Below, one piece after another: positions 29,281-38,266 of a stretch of 64,000 bases of DNA. The notes beneath the pieces were generated by a model. That model was not told the origin of the DNA. It saw nothing but the letters and a program-made list of their open reading frames with translations, and searched no databases. The position numbers and the translations under genes are program-made. The DNA is from Acidobacteriota bacterium (lineage in GTDB: Bacteria > Acidobacteriota > UBA6911). The stretch spans positions 1-64,000 of the forward strand of contig JAFGIY010000200.1 of assembly GCA_016929335.1 (NCBI GenBank). The letters run 5' to 3'. Numbering within the stretch: position 1 is the first letter of the stretch; the number at the start of each line of letters is the position of its first letter.

Positions 29281-29769
29281 TCAATGCGCTTTATTCGTTT
29301 GACTTCTTTTGTAGGTTTCAAAACCCGCGAACAGGACAATGGCGACCGTCGCCGTAATGAGTGCTTGCAGAATCGAGGCGCCCAGAAAAATTCTGTTTAA
29401 AGCCCGCTGCAGGAGCCAGAACAGAATAAAAATGCTCAGCGAGCTTAAGCAGGAAGAAGTCGCAATAATTGAAAATCTCACCCACGGCTGTTCCATCGTG
29501 TTGAATCGTTTCCAGCATTGACCGATGATAAACGCGGCCAAAGTCTTGCCGAATCCATTATATCCAAGCGGCCATCCCAAGGCCGCATCCAGAAGAAGAC
29601 CGGTCAGTGCACCGACAAAAAGCGCCTGAATCCGGCTGCGATAGATGGCCCAATAGGCAACAAGAATCAGCGATAGGTCGAGAAAATTAAACAGGAAAAA
29701 ATTCTCCCCTGCAATCATTTGGGCAACGATCGCCAGAAACGATGACAAGGCTAAGAATAAGTATTTCAT
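29281..29769 (-). CDS. mreD: MreD, rod-shape membrane protein
   Basis: A 162-residue hydrophobic protein with about five membrane segments, placed exactly between mreC and mrdA. MreD sequences vary; the GLLLDAALGWPLGYNGFGKTL stretch fits the family. The ATG at 29,769 gives a normal length. The upstream in-frame extension to 29,865 nearly reaches mreC but lacks a ribosome site. Confidence 0.85.
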   Translation of the reverse strand: MKYLFLALSSFLAIVAQMIAGENFFLFNFLDLSLILVAYWAIYRSRIQALFVGALTGLLLDAALGWPLGYNGFGKTLAAFIIGQCWKRFNTMEQPWVRFSIIATSSCLSSLSIFILFWLLQRALNRIFLGASILQALITATVAIVLFAGFETYKRSQTNKAH

Positions 29770-29877
29770 GGAATCCGGATTGAGAGTCTTTTTGACGGCT
29801 TGCTCTGGAACAGTCCAAAATCCTCGCCAGGCATCACAAAGCTCTTCATATCTAAATGTGAACACATAAAATATGGT

Positions 29878-30732
29878 TCACTTTCCCGCCGCTGTTTCCC
29901 CGGATTTGGCATTACCCCGCAACACAGATACCTCTTCCACTCGAATCAAGTCCATCCGAGGCTCGACCTTAATAGAACGAAATACACCTTTGCCTTTGTG
30001 TGAGTCAACTACTTTTCCAATTGGATAGCCTTTGGGATAAATACCGTCCAAGCCAGAGCTTAAGACAATATCCCCCACCTCTACCGATTCGGAGTTCCCG
30101 ACATAGATCATATCCAGCAGGAGATCTCCGGATCCTCTCAGGATAGCCGGGGTGCGGGTACGTTCCAGGACAGCGCCAATCGAGGCATCCGGATTGGTGA
30201 TCAACTGTACCTGAGACTGGTGATTCGCAACCAGGATGACCCTTCCGATGATGCCGTCTCCCGAAATAACCGCGGAATCGACTTGCACCCCATCCGCTGA
30301 ACCACGGTCTATATATATCAGATTGGACAGAAAACTCGGTGTGCGCGCGATCACACGTGCACCGATGGATTCATGTGAAATGCTTTCGTTTAGGTCCAGC
30401 AACCGACGCAACCGGGCGTTTTCCTGTTTGGCCTGCTCATAGGAGTTGTTCAGAAGAGTGAGCTGCTGCAAAGCCTGTCGAAGCTGTTTATTTTCGGCGC
30501 GCGCTCCTACTGTCCAGATATAGTTTCGCCAGAAATCCTTGACTCCGTTCGTTATGCCCGATGATACCGCTACTATTGGAGCCTGCAAGGTCAGCGTCCA
30601 GGTCTTGAGAAGCAGGGTGCCGGACGGCCCCTCAATTTGAACCGAAAGAAGGGCAAGATTCAGAACGAGCAAGGGTACCATTACAAGAACCGCTCGTTCC
30701 TTATTTACCCTCAAAGGCAGTTCACTGGACAC
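29878..30732 (-). CDS. mreC: MreC, rod-shape periplasmic scaffold
   Basis: Bitopic protein that links MreB to PBP2 in the elongation complex. The 284-residue product has one N-terminal membrane segment (about 13-30), a coiled coil (about 70-105, NKQLRQALQQL…NARLRRLLDL) and the two beta-barrel domains with VISGDGIIGRVI and GLDGIYPKGYPIGKV. The start is a GTG overlapping the end of mreB by 11 bases. Confidence 0.92.
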   Translation of the reverse strand: MSSELPLRVNKERAVLVMVPLLVLNLALLSVQIEGPSGTLLLKTWTLTLQAPIVAVSSGITNGVKDFWRNYIWTVGARAENKQLRQALQQLTLLNNSYEQAKQENARLRRLLDLNESISHESIGARVIARTPSFLSNLIYIDRGSADGVQVDSAVISGDGIIGRVILVANHQSQVQLITNPDASIGAVLERTRTPAILRGSGDLLLDMIYVGNSESVEVGDIVLSSGLDGIYPKGYPIGKVVDSHKGKGVFRSIKVEPRMDLIRVEEVSVLRGNAKSGETAAGK

Positions 30733-31747
30733 AAATCCTCCGGAAGAGCTTGAAATCCGTCAGCATTTTGCTGGTCCCCAGTACGACAGAGGAAAGGGGA
30801 TCTTCCGCAACAAAAACCGGGAGGCCCGTTTCGGATGACAGCCGTTTATCGAAGCGTTTCAAAAGGGCTCCGCCGCCGGTCAGGACAATGCCACGATCCA
30901 TAATGTCGGCCGACAGTTCGGGCGGAGTGCGCTCAAGTGCTACCTTGATTGCATTGATAATGATCGCAATGCTGTCGCTCAACGCTTCCCGGATTTCTTC
31001 ATCCGTGACGGTGATCGTTTTCGGCACTCCCTCTATCAGGTTACGTCCTTTGATCTCCATGGTAAGTTGCCGATCCAGGGAACCGGCCGAGCCCAGCTGC
31101 ATCTTAATTGTTTCCGCAGTACGCTCACCGATGAGCAGATTGTGTTTGCGCTTGATGTACTGGATGATGGCTTCATCCATCTCATTGCCGGCCACTCTGA
31201 CCGACCGGCTGTAAACTATGCCAGAGAGGGAAATTACGGCAATATCCGTTGTGCCGCCGCCGATATCCACGATCATATTGCCGCAAGCTTCGGTTATAGG
31301 CATCCCCGCCCCGATCGCGGCAACGATTGCCTGTTCGACAAGGTACACTTCACTGGCTTTTGCACGCAATGCCGATTCCTGCACCGCTCGTTTTTCGACC
31401 TGCGTAATTTCCGAAGGGATGCCGATAACGATACGGGGGCTAAGGAGATGGTTCCGGCTATGAGCACCTTTAATAAAATACTTGAGCATGACCTCCGTAA
31501 CATCGAAATCCGCAATCACACCATCTTTCATCGGTTTGACCGCGACGATATCAGCGGGAGTTCTACCAAGCATCTCCTTGGCCGCGTGTCCAACAGCGAG
31601 CACTTTTTTGGAGTTTCGATCCAATGCAACAATGGAGGGCTCGTTCACTACTATCCCTCGGCCTTTTGCGTAGACCAGGGTGTTGGCAGTCCCCAGATCA
31701 ATGGCTAAGTCACTGGAAAAAAATCCGAATATCGATCTAAGATTCAT
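30722..31747 (-). CDS. mreB: MreB, bacterial actin
   Basis: Actin-like filament protein that positions the elongation machinery under the inner membrane. The phosphate 1 motif DLAIDLGTANTLV, the phosphate 2 motif MIVDIGGGTTDIAVISL and the adenosine motif IVLTGGGALL are present in a 341-residue product. The ATG at 31,747 lies seven bases after the stop of the GGDEF gene and has no clear ribosome site of its own, which suggests translational coupling. Confidence 0.95.
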   Translation of the reverse strand: MNLRSIFGFFSSDLAIDLGTANTLVYAKGRGIVVNEPSIVALDRNSKKVLAVGHAAKEMLGRTPADIVAVKPMKDGVIADFDVTEVMLKYFIKGAHSRNHLLSPRIVIGIPSEITQVEKRAVQESALRAKASEVYLVEQAIVAAIGAGMPITEACGNMIVDIGGGTTDIAVISLSGIVYSRSVRVAGNEMDEAIIQYIKRKHNLLIGERTAETIKMQLGSAGSLDRQLTMEIKGRNLIEGVPKTITVTDEEIREALSDSIAIIINAIKVALERTPPELSADIMDRGIVLTGGGALLKRFDKRLSSETGLPVFVAEDPLSSVVLGTSKMLTDFKLFRRICVQ

Positions 31748-31754
31748 ATTTTTG

Positions 31755-33152
31755 CTAGACGGCGACTTTGATGCTGTTCTTGGAAAGCTCTTTCGCCCGG
31801 TACATCGCGGCATCCGCTTTTTTAATCAGACCTTCCGCAGTAAGAGTATGCTTTGGGCAATTTGCCACCCCGAGACTCACTGTAAGACGGATACTTAAAT
31901 TCTGGGCCACAAACTCACACTCTTCAACTTTTTTCCGTATTCGTTCCGCGATAACCATCGCCCCATTCAAAGGGGTTTCCGGCAGAACAATCACAAATTC
32001 GTCTCCTCCATATCTACCGACCACGTCGGTTTCGCGAACTATTCTTTTGAAAACCTGCCCCATCTCCGCCAGGGCCTGGCTCCCTACCAGGTGCCCAAAA
32101 GTATCATTGATTCTCTTGAATCCATCAACATCAATGAACAGCAAAGATACTTTTTTCTTGTAGCGTAAGCAACGTTTTACATCAGCCTGGAGATATTTCA
32201 TCAGATAGCGGTAGTTATAGAGCTTGGTCAGATCGTCGGTAATGGTGAGACGTTCGGCGTTTTCAAACATATCCACTGTGCGGATGGCGATCGCCAGCGG
32301 ACTGAGCAACATTTCGATCAGGTCCTGATCCATGCGGGTGAATGTGCCGCTGCCCTTGTTGATCAATTCGATGACTCCGACTTTTTCTCCTCTGCGCTGA
32401 AGGGGATAACAGAGCACCGATCGAATGAAGACGCTTTCTTTACTAAATGGGACTCTGATCTCGAAAAGGTAATTATTATTTATATAGGGCGTGCCGCTTT
32501 TTATAACCTTTTCCACAATCGCGCTGTTGGCATGCTGCTCGAACAAATCCAGATCCTTTATGTTGCCGGTACTGTAAGCGCGCTGCAGCGTAGCGCTCCC
32601 TTCTCCGAACAGATAGAGGATGCATTCCTCGGCTTGAACGTGTGAAAGTATTTTATTAATAAGCAGACTCATTCCCAACTTGCGATCGGTAATATTTGAA
32701 CAAGACTCGACAGTATGAACAAATGCGTCAAAAAAGTCCTGGACGTTGTCCGCGCGCTGCTGAACCAAGGCGATCTCTCTTCTCTGCGCTTTGGTCATGG
32801 CTATGCTTTCCATCAAGTGACTCACAAGATAAAAAGGCACCGGAATCCGCACGATTTGTATTCCATCTTCGCTTCTTGAAAGTTTCAAAGACGAGGGCCT
32901 GTCGGATTCTCCATATCCAACAATCTCTGCTCCCGGAAACATGTTGGAGAGAAGGCGCTGCATTTCCGGGGTTTCACTGTTCAGCGGGAAAAAGACGGCC
33001 AGATAGTCTTTTGCTGCGGGGATAGGGCCGCCCAAAACGGCATTCTCCTGGCAGTATTCAAATTTCCAGGGCACTTCCTCGGGAACGGCATCAAGGAAAA
33101 ATTGGGGGGCCCGATCTTTATAAATAATGCCGATCTTCAGCTGTTCAATCAT
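31755..33152 (-). CDS. GAF-GGDEF diguanylate cyclase
   Basis: Predicted cyclase making cyclic di-GMP. The first 140 or so residues are an unassigned domain, a GAF-type sensor domain follows (about 150-300: KLGMSLLINKILSHVQAEEC…YPLQRRGEKVGVIELINK), and a GGDEF domain occupies the rest. The active site GGDEF is intact, and RETD lies exactly five residues before it, which is the RxxD inhibitory-site spacing. There is no membrane segment, so it is probably cytoplasmic. It starts one base after the FecR-like gene and ends seven bases before mreB, so it is co-transcribed with the shape genes. Confidence 0.9.
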   Translation of the reverse strand: MIEQLKIGIIYKDRAPQFFLDAVPEEVPWKFEYCQENAVLGGPIPAAKDYLAVFFPLNSETPEMQRLLSNMFPGAEIVGYGESDRPSSLKLSRSEDGIQIVRIPVPFYLVSHLMESIAMTKAQRREIALVQQRADNVQDFFDAFVHTVESCSNITDRKLGMSLLINKILSHVQAEECILYLFGEGSATLQRAYSTGNIKDLDLFEQHANSAIVEKVIKSGTPYINNNYLFEIRVPFSKESVFIRSVLCYPLQRRGEKVGVIELINKGSGTFTRMDQDLIEMLLSPLAIAIRTVDMFENAERLTITDDLTKLYNYRYLMKYLQADVKRCLRYKKKVSLLFIDVDGFKRINDTFGHLVGSQALAEMGQVFKRIVRETDVVGRYGGDEFVIVLPETPLNGAMVIAERIRKKVEECEFVAQNLSIRLTVSLGVANCPKHTLTAEGLIKKADAAMYRAKELSKNSIKVAV

Positions 33153-33153
33153 T

Positions 33154-33942
33154 CTAATCGTTCCCGTCCTGAGGCCCGAAATCGTAGGTCGTGGTCACTA
33201 TGCGAGTCCTGCCGGCAAGATCGGATACTCTCATCACGAGATTCACTCTCCGAGCAGAAACAGGAAATGGATTGGTAAAGTGCTTGAAAGATCCATCTCC
33301 GGCCACATCGACTATTTCATTATTCACAACCAGCCTGCTCCCGGCTTCCACGCTTCCAATCAACTCCAGACTCCTGCCGAATGGAATAATGCGGTCCAGT
33401 TTGATGAACAGGCTTGCCTGATCTTTCCTCGCATCATTCAAAACGGGGGCTTCGTATTTTGGGGCGGATTGAGCGGAATCTCGGGACAAAAGGTTCCCAT
33501 CGTGCACCAGGGCATTCGATACCAAAGCGGCCCCTGAAGGCACGCTTATCTCCATGCTGCCGTCTCCGGCTTTCCGAACAGTGAATATGGTACTTGCCTG
33601 TATTGTAACAGCAACACCGTTGGAATATCGGATGGTGGCTGTTCCGGACTCATCGGTTTGTACCAGATCCCCCTCCATGAGAAGCGCGCCCATCTCCACA
33701 GGATGCCAGCCTTTGCTTCCTGCCTTCTCCACGGCAATCATTCCGGACGCTGAAACCAGTTCAGCAACGGCCTTCGGCTCCGGCGCTTTCACAGGCCCGG
33801 CATCCCGGTTGTGCAGCTTGGAAAGAAATAAAAAAGAGGCTAGAGCAACTGCTGACAGTGCCAGAACACCCGCGACAATATACTTCCCATTCCCTTCTTT
33901 CCTTGTGGGATCCGATAAAAAATGAGCATGGCTGCTGGACAT
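33154..33942 (-). CDS. FecR-domain membrane protein
   Basis: A 262-residue protein with a short cytoplasmic head, one membrane segment (about 20-40) and an outer part with a FecR-like domain (about 58-150: ELVSASGMIAVEKAG…LLMEGDLVQTDESGTATIRYSNG). After this comes a beta-rich tail resembling an Ig-like or bacterial-surface domain (VEAGSRLVVNNEIVDVAGDGSF). FecR domains outside iron transport are often found in envelope proteins of unknown role. It is the first gene of the run into GGDEF-mreBCD-mrdA-rodA. Confidence 0.75.
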   Translation of the reverse strand: MSSSHAHFLSDPTRKEGNGKYIVAGVLALSAVALASFLFLSKLHNRDAGPVKAPEPKAVAELVSASGMIAVEKAGSKGWHPVEMGALLMEGDLVQTDESGTATIRYSNGVAVTIQASTIFTVRKAGDGSMEISVPSGAALVSNALVHDGNLLSRDSAQSAPKYEAPVLNDARKDQASLFIKLDRIIPFGRSLELIGSVEAGSRLVVNNEIVDVAGDGSFKHFTNPFPVSARRVNLVMRVSDLAGRTRIVTTTYDFGPQDGND

Positions 33943-34302
33943 ATCGATGCAACCGAAATAGTCAAGGCCCTTGATATGGTTTTTGCCGGCTATTCAACAA
34001 ATGTCGAGAGCACGTGAGATCGAAATCACGCCGACACACCAATAACTAACCGTGTCCTCTCGATTCTCATCGGATGAGCTAAGCCTGTCTATTATGAAAT
34101 CCGCCTAAAAATTAATAAAATTACTCCCCGGCGCGGGATGCCGGGTCTTAATATGAAGGCGGGGAGAGGGGCTTGCGCTAAATCCATTAATTCTAAAAGA
34201 GATTGCCAGGCTTCCGCCTCATGCTTACGGCATTTTGCGGCATAAATCACCCATTTGATGCACGAACCGATAGTTCTAGAGCAACTACGCATTTTCGTAT
34301 GC
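33943..34302. other. intergenic region, no secure gene
   Basis: The space between the divergent FecR-like and ppiD genes. A minus-strand frame at 34,092-34,292 contains a protein-like core (IKWVIYAAKCRKHEAEAWQS), but no ribosome site or known relative is recognised, so it is at most a decayed remnant. A GC-rich hairpin, CCCGGCGCGGGATGCCGGG, lies at 34,126-34,144. Promoters for both flanking genes are expected here. Confidence 0.5.
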
Positions 34303-34308
34303 TATAAT
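34300..34308 (+). promoter_or_regulatory. extended -10 promoter for ppiD
   Basis: TGCTATAAT (a perfect TATAAT at 34,303-34,308 with an upstream TG) lies 38 bases before the ppiD ATG. No convincing -35 is seen at 17 bases, which the extended -10 can compensate for. Confidence 0.6.
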
Positions 34309-34346
34309 GCCGTTTTTTTGCCACTGAACGGAGGCAGTAAATCCTT

Positions 34347-36275
34347 ATGCTGGATCTCATGCGCCGCAAAAAGCGGCTGAAAATTATTCTCTGGCTGGTG
34401 ATTTTTAGTCTTGCGTTGGGAATGCTTCTCTTTTTCGTACCCGGCGTAAATATTGGAAATGTTGCAACCGACACCTCAGCTGCATCAGTCGATGGGCAGA
34501 CTATTTCGATCAATGAATTCGCTTCCACCTACCGGAGGGTGGTGAAGCAATACAGCAACAGAGGGAAGAACAGGATTGATCCCGAAACGCTCAAGAACAT
34601 GGGACTTCCCAGACAGGTGCTCGATGAGTTGATCACGGAAAAAGTTATCCAGACTGCTGCAAAACGTTTTGGGATTACTGTCACCGAGAATGAAGTTCGC
34701 CGGGCTATTGAAACTTATCCATATTTCCAGGATCAGGGCAAATTTATTGGAGTCGAGAGGTACAAAGAGCTCCTGGCCACAAATGACATCCCCGTCGAAG
34801 AATTTGAAAGAGATATGCGCCATTCACAGCTATTAAAAAAGCTGCGCGCAATCATTACCGATTCCCTGAATGTAAGTGAAAGCGATCTGCGGGACGAATT
34901 CGCCCGTGCAAACCAGCAGACTCAGGTCTATTTCGCCGTACTGAAGAAAGAGGATTTTAAGAAGCGCGTGAACCCGAATGAAACAGAGTTGCGGGCTTAC
35001 TTTGAAGAGCATAAGGCTTCCTATCAGGTTAAAGAGAAACGCAGGGCGCAGTACCTTGAAATACCGCTTTCGGCAATTCTGGCCGACGCCAATGTAGTGG
35101 CAACGGACCAGGAAATACAGGATGCGTGGAATCAGAAATCGCACGAGGATGCGGTGGAAGCATCCCATATATTGCTGCGGGTGGAAGATGAATCCAAGGA
35201 TGCAGAGGTGAAAGCGAAAGCGGAGACCATCCTGAAAAAGGCGAAAAGCGGCGGGGATTTCGCCGAACTGGCCAGAAAAAATTCTCAGGACACGGGTAGC
35301 GCCAGCCAAGGCGGTTACCTCGGCTCTTTCCAGCGCGGGCAGATGGTTAGAGAGTTTGAAGACGCAGCTTTCGCTTTAAAACCGGGGGAGATTTCCGACC
35401 TTGTCCGCACGCAATACGGCTATCACATTATCCAAGTCTTAAAGCACGAAACGCCTACTCTTGAATCGAGCCTCGGCGCATTGATGGCGGAAGTGCGGAT
35501 GAAAAAATCACAGGAATTGGCCAGGCAAAAAGCGGAAGAGGCTGCACAGCTTGCTGTAAAGAATGGGGATCTGAATTCGGCAGCAAAGACTTTGGGATTC
35601 GCGGCGGATATCAAGGATTCCGGCTATCTTCAGAAAGGTGAAGCCTCCGCGGGAGGAAACAATCTCCAGGCATTGGAAGATGAGGTCTTCCGAATGAAGG
35701 AAATCAACTCGATCGGATCGGTTGTGGAACTTCCCATGGGTTTCGCGATTCCCAAATTGATTGAGGTCCAGCAGGCCAGACCTGGAAATTTCTCAGAGTT
35801 CAGAAGTCAGATTGAAACGGATTTCATCGACTCCAAAGCCAAAGAACTTCTGCAGGCCGAAGCCAGGAAGCTATCCGAGGAAGCACGAAAACAGAGCAGT
35901 CTGGAGAAGGCGGCGAAGCAGATGGGTTGGAATGTGAAAACAAGCCAGCTGTTTAATATGTCCGGAACGCCTGATCCTGAAATTGGCTCGAATCCCTCCT
36001 TTAACAGCGCCGCATTTGAATTGGAGCCGGGAGCGGTGAGTGACCCACTCTCTCTGCTGGACGATCAGGCCGTTCTCCAGGTAAAATCGCGTACGCCGTT
36101 TGATGAAGCCGCCTTTCAGAAAGAAAGGGCGCAATTGAAAGCAAAGCTTCTTCAGGCAAGTCAGGATCTGTATTTCCAGGATTACGTCCGCAAAATCACG
36201 TCGGATCTGGAAAAAGCCGGAAAAATTCGCATCAATCCCAAAACTCTTGAGGATTTGCCTTCATCGTACTATTAG
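34347..36275 (+). CDS. ppiD: PpiD/SurA-like periplasmic peptidyl-prolyl isomerase
   Basis: Inner-membrane-anchored chaperone with one membrane segment near the N-terminus (about 12-33) and a large periplasmic part. A SurA-type chaperone domain spans about 45-180, a parvulin rotamase domain about 270-372 (HILLRVED…GDFAELARKNSQDTGSASQGGYLGSF…GYHIIQVL), and a second chaperone-like region follows. The 642-residue length matches PpiD. The GGAGG site is 12 bases before the ATG; an ATG 12 bases downstream is possible. It probably helps fold proteins leaving the Sec translocon. Confidence 0.88.
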   Translation: MLDLMRRKKRLKIILWLVIFSLALGMLLFFVPGVNIGNVATDTSAASVDGQTISINEFASTYRRVVKQYSNRGKNRIDPETLKNMGLPRQVLDELITEKVIQTAAKRFGITVTENEVRRAIETYPYFQDQGKFIGVERYKELLATNDIPVEEFERDMRHSQLLKKLRAIITDSLNVSESDLRDEFARANQQTQVYFAVLKKEDFKKRVNPNETELRAYFEEHKASYQVKEKRRAQYLEIPLSAILADANVVATDQEIQDAWNQKSHEDAVEASHILLRVEDESKDAEVKAKAETILKKAKSGGDFAELARKNSQDTGSASQGGYLGSFQRGQMVREFEDAAFALKPGEISDLVRTQYGYHIIQVLKHETPTLESSLGALMAEVRMKKSQELARQKAEEAAQLAVKNGDLNSAAKTLGFAADIKDSGYLQKGEASAGGNNLQALEDEVFRMKEINSIGSVVELPMGFAIPKLIEVQQARPGNFSEFRSQIETDFIDSKAKELLQAEARKLSEEARKQSSLEKAAKQMGWNVKTSQLFNMSGTPDPEIGSNPSFNSAAFELEPGAVSDPLSLLDDQAVLQVKSRTPFDEAAFQKERAQLKAKLLQASQDLYFQDYVRKITSDLEKAGKIRINPKTLEDLPSSYY

Positions 36276-36310
36276 GGAAGGTTTCCATCGCCGCCGGAGG
36301 AAGCTGCATA

Positions 36311-36928
36311 TCAGGCGGATTGTGATGTCGCATCAGTCTGGGAATCCGACGAGCGCTTATCATAAAGAGAGATTGCATAATCATGCAATCTCTCAACTAC
36401 CTGATTAACCCTCTTCAGTTCCGAATACAGCTTTTCGATATCCGCCCGGACCTTGCCCTGACAGCCCGAATTCAATACCAGCAGCTGCGTAAATCCCATG
36501 ATCACGGCGAGAGGATTGTTCAGGTCATGGGCGAATGCCCGAAGCGTGGTCGCGATATCGGTTACAACCGATTGATCACCTTCTTTGAGAGCCAGCGATT
36601 TATTCAGATTGGAGACAAAGAGAAATCCGTCCGCGCGATTCCCCTTGCCGGCCAGCAGCGTTACTGCACTGCGTGCTTCCAGGGATTTGCCGCCGCGAGT
36701 CCGATGAACAATCTCTCCTTCCCAGTATCCCCACTCTCTGGCAAGCGCCAGAATGCGCGGCATCTCGAAAGCTGAATCATCGGTCAAGATTTGAGTAATG
36801 GGTCTGCCGACCAGTTCTTGCGCTGAATAACCTGTAAACTGCTCGGCGCCGGATGACAGGGATGCAATAAGAGCTTCTGGCGATAGAGTGGCAGCAAGCC
36901 ACCGGGAGGAGCACACGAACGGCTGCAT
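36311..36928 (-). CDS. PAS-HisKA protein lacking the kinase ATPase domain
   Basis: A 205-residue protein with a PAS domain (about 15-110: ALIASLSSGAEQFTGYSAQELVGRPI) followed by a HisKA dimerisation helix pair with the phospho-acceptor region FAHDLNNPLAVIMGF. It ends about 55 residues later; the HATPase domain of a normal histidine kinase is absent and no continuation is found downstream. It could be phosphorylated in trans, act as a phosphotransfer protein, or be a truncated gene. A good ribosome site (AGGGAAA) supports translation. Confidence 0.8.
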   Translation of the reverse strand: MQPFVCSSRWLAATLSPEALIASLSSGAEQFTGYSAQELVGRPITQILTDDSAFEMPRILALAREWGYWEGEIVHRTRGGKSLEARSAVTLLAGKGNRADGFLFVSNLNKSLALKEGDQSVVTDIATTLRAFAHDLNNPLAVIMGFTQLLVLNSGCQGKVRADIEKLYSELKRVNQVVERLHDYAISLYDKRSSDSQTDATSQSA

Positions 36929-37044
36929 AGAGTTTCCCTACCTTGATTTCTTATGTCCTATCGTCAAATACGCCGGTTACGGTTAACACTTTTGTGCCGG
37001 ATATCCACCTGAATATTAACTGCAGGTTTAGGAGAAGAGGAAAA

Positions 37045-37119
37045 GCAAAAACGCCACGGATTTCACCGATTATAAATCTATATATCCAAAGCACTACGCT
37101 AAAAACTGGCGTTTTTTGC
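37045..37119. repeat. hairpin-forming repeat after coaX (possible terminator)
   Basis: The left arm GCAAAAACGCCA (37,045-37,056) pairs with the right arm TGGCGTTTTTTGC (37,107-37,119) with a one-base bulge and a 50-base loop. The loop begins with CGGATTTCACCGATT, similar to the stem unit of the mazG hairpin. It lies just downstream of coaX on the minus strand and may end that transcript, though neither side has a clean T run outside the stem. Confidence 0.5.
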
Positions 37120-37133
37120 AGCAGAACCCATTC

Positions 37134-37934
37134 TTAAGCCGAAGGCTTATGGCTGATGACTCCGGCGAGGCCGGCGTTCAATTCATGAATAATCCTGAGT
37201 CCGTCGAGCGTCAGCCAGGGGGCGAGGATCGTAATGACATTGGTTTCTTTGGCAATGATCTCGGCCAGACCGCCGGTTGCAATAACCTTGGTTTCAGGTC
37301 CCAACTCGCTCTTGATTCGGGCAATGATCCCCTCTACGAGCCCTACGTAGCCGAACATGATCCCGGATTGCAGCGATTGGGTGGTATTTCTGCCTATTGG
37401 CGAAGGCGGCCATCGGAGATCGACTTTGGGTAATTTGGCCGTCCGATCAAAAAGCGCCTGGGCGGCAACCGCGATCCCGGGCGCAATTGCGCCCCCGAGG
37501 AAATCCCCATCGGCCGAAACCGCATCAAACGTTGTAGCCGTCCCAAAGTCGATGATACAGACCGGTCCTCCGTACATTTTATAGCCTGCGGCGGCATCCA
37601 CTATCCGATCAGCGCCGACCTGACCCGGCTCGTCATACCGTATATTTAAACCAGTCTTGCATTTAGCATCAACTACAAGCGGGTCACACCGGAGGAAATG
37701 CCTGCAGACCTCCACGAATGTGCCCATGAGCGAGGGTACAACAGAGGCCATGGCGATTGCCTTAATGTCTGCAGGCGAGATTTTCGCGCTTCGCAAAAGG
37801 CCCAATACCAGCGCACCGTACTCGTCCTGCGTTTTGTCATGGTGCGAAGCAAGGCGCCAGTGAGGTCCAAGGGTTTCGCCTGCGTATGCGCCCAAGCTTA
37901 TGTTTGTATTCCCGATATCAATAGCCAATAGCAT
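37134..37934 (-). CDS. coaX: type III pantothenate kinase
   Basis: First enzyme of coenzyme A synthesis: phosphorylates pantothenate. The 266-residue ASKHA-fold protein starts MLLAIDIGNTNISLGAY (phosphate 1 motif) and has GADRIVDAAAGY and CIIDFGTATTFDAV (phosphate 2) typical of CoaX. birA, its frequent neighbour, is not present; it stands alone between a repeat and the small zinc-motif gene. Confidence 0.93.
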   Translation of the reverse strand: MLLAIDIGNTNISLGAYAGETLGPHWRLASHHDKTQDEYGALVLGLLRSAKISPADIKAIAMASVVPSLMGTFVEVCRHFLRCDPLVVDAKCKTGLNIRYDEPGQVGADRIVDAAAGYKMYGGPVCIIDFGTATTFDAVSADGDFLGGAIAPGIAVAAQALFDRTAKLPKVDLRWPPSPIGRNTTQSLQSGIMFGYVGLVEGIIARIKSELGPETKVIATGGLAEIIAKETNVITILAPWLTLDGLRIIHELNAGLAGVISHKPSA

Positions 37935-38030
37935 AAATACCCATTTGCATCGGACGGTTTTCGATTGGGACCAAACTCAGCAATCTCAGAATGAATCCTG
38001 ATTGAAACGAATGCTTTATAATATCAATCG

Positions 38031-38237
38031 CTAATCATCTTTGGCAGAAGGAGTTACCGGACGGCCCGCGATATCAACCTCGCCGAGGCCGCGGCAGTTC
38101 GCGCATTTTCCGCTGCCGGGAGGGTAGCAGGATGTGCAGAGCTTCCCCCTCTGCAACGTTAACCGGCCTGTTCCATGGCAGGCATGACAGTTACCAGTGC
38201 CTTTGCAATGTGAACATTTTCTATGGGATTCCGGCAT
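38031..38237 (-). CDS. small CxxCxGxG (DnaJ-type zinc finger) protein
   Basis: A 68-residue protein made almost wholly of four Cys-pair motifs: CSHCKGTG, CHACHGTG, CTSC and CANCRGLG. These resemble the zinc-finger repeats of DnaJ without any J domain. The ATG at 38,237 has GAGG seven bases upstream; a TTG at 38,279 in frame overlaps the end of mutM. It starts about 30 bases after mutM on the same strand. Probably a metal-binding protein; its role is unknown. Confidence 0.7.
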   Translation of the reverse strand: MPESHRKCSHCKGTGNCHACHGTGRLTLQRGKLCTSCYPPGSGKCANCRGLGEVDIAGRPVTPSAKDD

Positions 38238-38266
38238 TTTACGCCTCACATATTCCGCAGGAAATT

